In this document: positions 61,333 through 64,000 of the stretch, piece after piece
Numbering within the stretch: position 1 is the first letter of the stretch
How the letters are laid out: each line of letters begins with the position of its first letter
NCBI RefSeq assembly: GCF_900105165.1
Contig: NZ_LT629740.1
Coordinates: 2,852,001 to 2,916,000 of the forward strand
Reading direction: 5' to 3'
Source of the DNA: Mucilaginibacter mallensis
Lineage (GTDB): Bacteria; Bacteroidota; Bacteroidia; Sphingobacteriales; Sphingobacteriaceae
Length of the DNA stretch: 64,000 nucleotides
Made by a program: the position numbers and the translations under genes
The notes under the pieces: generated by a model
The model's input: the letters and a program-made list of their open reading frames with translations, nothing else
The model's database searches: none
Told to the model about the DNA's origin: nothing

Positions 61333-63993
61333 TCAGTTAACAGGCAAACCGTTTTCAAACGCGGTATGATCTCCTCCTTTACTTAATGCAACATCCAGGT
61401 TCCAGGCCGAGGTAATAAAGTATGGCGGCACCCCATGCGCATCTTTTGTTGCGTAAGTAACCTTGATTATCCTTCTTTCGCCCGGAGCAAGAGAGATATA
61501 ATTATCACTGAAAATTACCGGTAATATATCATCGCCATCCTTACCCTTTAATGCACGCAGGTGTACAAAAAATGCAACTGTTTTACCTGTATTAGTTAAT
61601 ATAACCTGGTGAATGGTGCTATCCTTACTTGCAATGGTCGAAAAATTCATATTTACAGGAGTTTTGGGCATGGTTTGCAAAGCACTGTAATCAGCATAGC
61701 CTGATTGCGGCGTAATATACCAGGTTGATTTTTGCCAGTTTAGCTTATCCATTGTTTTAGCTGACCAATACCAGTTAATGCTTCTTACGCTGCCGCCTTT
61801 ATCACTTAATTGCAAACGCAGTAGATAAGTATCAGATAAACCATCGATGGCAGGTATCTTAAAACATTTGGCTATACTATCCTTGCTAACAGCTATCTGT
61901 GCTGAATGGTTATATTTTAACGTACCATCCAGATTATAAACATCAGCCTGAACCGTTAAGTCTGTAAAGTTTTGCAATAAGGAATTGGTTACATCAACCT
62001 CATTATCTCTGTACGAGTACATTACATGCAACGGTTCCATAGATTTCTTCATGCCGAAATAAGTACCCGCCGGGTATAGATAGTAATCGTAGGTATGCCA
62101 GATCAGACCCGGCCATGGGTTGCTAAGCATCCATTGTACTATACCAGTCGTGGTATGGTATTTATTTAAGCCGTAAGCCTCCATCATGGCACGGTGCGCC
62201 TCGTAATTCTGCGCCTGTGCTTTAGCCAGGTAATTTTTTATGGTTGATGCCTGACCATACCTTGAATTTAAGGCTGTATTGAACACATTGGTGGTACCAA
62301 AATCATGCGTACCGCAGTGGTACTGCCAATCGGCTGAAGTGTACCATAAGGAATCTTTAGGTATAAACTTGATCAAACTTTCATACGGCGGGATAGATGG
62401 GCCAGGAGAAATTTCAGTAGCGAAACTGTACATACCGCCATATCTGTGGGTAGTATCGGTTTCCCAATAAATAGGTGGCACCCACTCATATGGCCCGGCC
62501 ATTTTCACACCACTATACCCGGATACTTTTGATTTTCCCTCATTAGCGGTTGACAGTATGGGATTGGGATATTTTAAGGTCTTTTCAATATTCAGATACC
62601 CTCTTTCAACGCTGCTATCAGTAGGCGGCATATCGCTGCCATTGAGCCAGGTCATCATACAGGCTTTGTTACGGAACCAGTACATAATACTGCTATCAGA
62701 TGCCATGGCGACTTTCCTTTTGTCGGCATCCCAGTTTTCGGGATGCTGCCATGTACCACAGCACATATAGCCGGTCATTACCAACATGCCGTATTTATCG
62801 CACAGGTCGTAAAAATGATCGTCTTCTAGTTTTCCTTCTGAACGGATAATATTCATGTGCATATCACGCACAAGGCTTACCTCCTGCTCCTGACGCTCTT
62901 CCGATCTGCGCTGAAAAATATCAGGCGACCAGGCCGCGCCTCTCAGCATAATAGGTTCGCCATTTACAATAAACATTCTTGAAGCGGTATCAATCATTTT
63001 TGAAGTTATCTCACGGATACCAAAATCTTCCTCAATGGTATTACTAACCTCGTTACCTGTTAAAATAGCCAGTTTAATGCGATTCAGTTCCGGCTTGCCA
63101 TATTGCCACGGCCACCATATTTTGGGATCAGTAATATTCAACTGCGGATAATCTGCCGGAGAGAAGCTTACATTACGTGATTCGTTGGGTTTTAAGTGAA
63201 CCTTTTGCTCAAACTTAATTTTACCATCAATAGTACCCTCTAAAATTACATCCTGCTCCTTTCCTGTATAATTGGTAACCAGCGCATCAACCGATAAGTG
63301 AGCAATGTGGATAGATGGCAAATCAAATTTGGTAGTCACCAACGGGTATTGCACACCCACTTTATTGTAAGTTTTTATTTCGATGTTGTTTACTATACCG
63401 CCATTATAATCGGGCGGATAATGGATCCAGTCAGCATAATCAATAGCCAGATCGCCGTTTTCGCCATCTGGGTTGAATGGCCTTAGCACTTCAATAGCCA
63501 GTGTGTTGTTACCATTTGTGATATGCTTTGTTACATCTATCTGAATAATGCGGAAAGGGCCCTTTATTTGGGATGAATCAGCTATCAACACACCATTTAA
63601 CCACACATTCGCCTTGTAATTGATACCATGCAAACGGAGTATCACCGTTTTTCCATTTTGAGATGAAGGCAATTCAAAAACCCGCCTGAACCACCAGGGA
63701 TGATCTAATCTTGGATCATTCAACTTCTTGAAATTCTGTCCATAAAATGGATCGAAACTATATACTTTGTTAGCCAGTAAACCGGCAATAATAGTTGTAG
63801 GAACACTTACATTATACCACCTTTTTGTTTTGAATGAATCCTGGGATACTTTTTCACCTGCCGATGGATCTGTAATTGCAGATTGCATCTTCCAGTCGTC
63901 CTTCAATATCATTTGAAAGTTTTCTTTCCGGCTTTGCCCATATGATTGCCAGATAAATAGAAGACAACATACAATTAACAAGTATTTTTTCAT
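61333..63993 (-). CDS. GH2 exo-beta-D-glucosaminidase/mannosidase-type glycosidase
   Basis: An 886-residue enzyme with a signal peptide ending at QSYGQ. A sugar-binding jelly roll (WWFRRVFELPSSQNGKTVILRLHGI), an immunoglobulin-like domain and the TIM barrel follow in the usual GH2 order, then two further beta domains. The acid/base position reads NGSDMPP (D454), where most GH2 enzymes have Asn-Glu; Ser-Asp is typical of the exo-glucosaminidase group (CsxA). The nucleophile is E527 in FATEISPG, 73 residues later, close to the 72-residue spacing in CsxA. Beta-linked glucosamine is the likely substrate, with beta-mannosides as an alternative. It is the last gene of the window. Confidence 0.88.
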   Translation of the reverse strand: MKKYLLIVCCLLFIWQSYGQSRKENFQMILKDDWKMQSAITDPSAGEKVSQDSFKTKRWYNVSVPTTIIAGLLANKVYSFDPFYGQNFKKLNDPRLDHPWWFRRVFELPSSQNGKTVILRLHGINYKANVWLNGVLIADSSQIKGPFRIIQIDVTKHITNGNNTLAIEVLRPFNPDGENGDLAIDYADWIHYPPDYNGGIVNNIEIKTYNKVGVQYPLVTTKFDLPSIHIAHLSVDALVTNYTGKEQDVILEGTIDGKIKFEQKVHLKPNESRNVSFSPADYPQLNITDPKIWWPWQYGKPELNRIKLAILTGNEVSNTIEEDFGIREITSKMIDTASRMFIVNGEPIMLRGAAWSPDIFQRRSEERQEQEVSLVRDMHMNIIRSEGKLEDDHFYDLCDKYGMLVMTGYMCCGTWQHPENWDADKRKVAMASDSSIMYWFRNKACMMTWLNGSDMPPTDSSVERGYLNIEKTLKYPNPILSTANEGKSKVSGYSGVKMAGPYEWVPPIYWETDTTHRYGGMYSFATEISPGPSIPPYESLIKFIPKDSLWYTSADWQYHCGTHDFGTTNVFNTALNSRYGQASTIKNYLAKAQAQNYEAHRAMMEAYGLNKYHTTTGIVQWMLSNPWPGLIWHTYDYYLYPAGTYFGMKKSMEPLHVMYSYRDNEVDVTNSLLQNFTDLTVQADVYNLDGTLKYNHSAQIAVSKDSIAKCFKIPAIDGLSDTYLLRLQLSDKGGSVRSINWYWSAKTMDKLNWQKSTWYITPQSGYADYSALQTMPKTPVNMNFSTIASKDSTIHQVILTNTGKTVAFFVHLRALKGKDGDDILPVIFSDNYISLAPGERRIIKVTYATKDAHGVPPYFITSAWNLDVALSKGGDHTAFENGLPVN

Positions 63994-64000
63994 GGTATAA

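Noticed and set aside
1..64000. CRISPR arrays, integrases, transposases, prophage genes
   Set aside because: No regularly spaced direct repeats and no recognisable mobile-element proteins were found on either strand.

Overview
The window looks like chromosomal DNA of a Bacteroidota soil or plant-associated bacterium, most likely family Sphingobacteriaceae (Mucilaginibacter/Pedobacter type). This rests on SusC/SusD proteins, many secreted glycoside hydrolases whose signal peptides end in Ala-Gln or Gly-Gln, TAnnTTTG-type -7 promoter elements, and moderate to low GC. The genus is inference from protein style; no rRNA, tRNA, CRISPR array, intact insertion sequence or phage gene was seen.

Region 1 (1-18519, all +) is an exopolysaccharide or surface-glycan cluster. 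It has seven or more glycosyltransferases, an acyltransferase-3, an O-antigen-polymerase-like membrane protein, a WcaF-like acetyltransferase overlapping a GMC oxidoreductase, a methyltransferase, GDP-mannose 4,6-dehydratase and a sugar epimerase/reductase. Three enzymes of ADP-heptose synthesis (gmhA, hldA, hldC) come with a heptosyltransferase. The phosphatase (GmhB), epimerase (HldD), flippase and outer-membrane export genes are not in the window. A response regulator is embedded between gmd and hldC.

Region 2 (18618-23534) is sensory: a divergent DUF892-like protein, a soluble PAS histidine kinase, a receiver-domain protein that lacks the phosphoacceptor Asp, and a membrane-anchored winged-helix regulator divergent from an Asp-box (BNR-like) protein.

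Region 3 (23535-27511) is an iron-uptake pair, a TonB-dependent siderophore receptor and a PepSY membrane protein, behind a Fur-like palindrome and a good -7 element. Region 4 (27512-39465) is accessory and housekeeping. It holds a GC-rich, probably transferred DHFR-like gene, a membrane AraC regulator, a six-gene ArsR-led stress-type operon with a double operator, several small unknown genes, a DUF92 protein, a UPF1-like helicase, an RRM protein and an M90 peptidase. Three copies of a degenerate intergenic repeat and a family of similar terminator hairpins lie in regions 2 to 4.

Region 5 (39753-63993) is a polysaccharide utilisation locus: GH78, GH20, GH3 and GH92 on +, GH65 and GH31 on -, then SusC/SusD on +, a secreted protein of unknown family on +, and GH172 (DUF2961) and a GH2 exo-glucosaminidase-like enzyme on -. 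The mix of rhamnosidase, hexosaminidase, alpha-mannosidase, alpha- and beta-glucosidase and furanosidase-type enzymes points to a branched heteroglycan. No dedicated regulator of the locus lies in the window.
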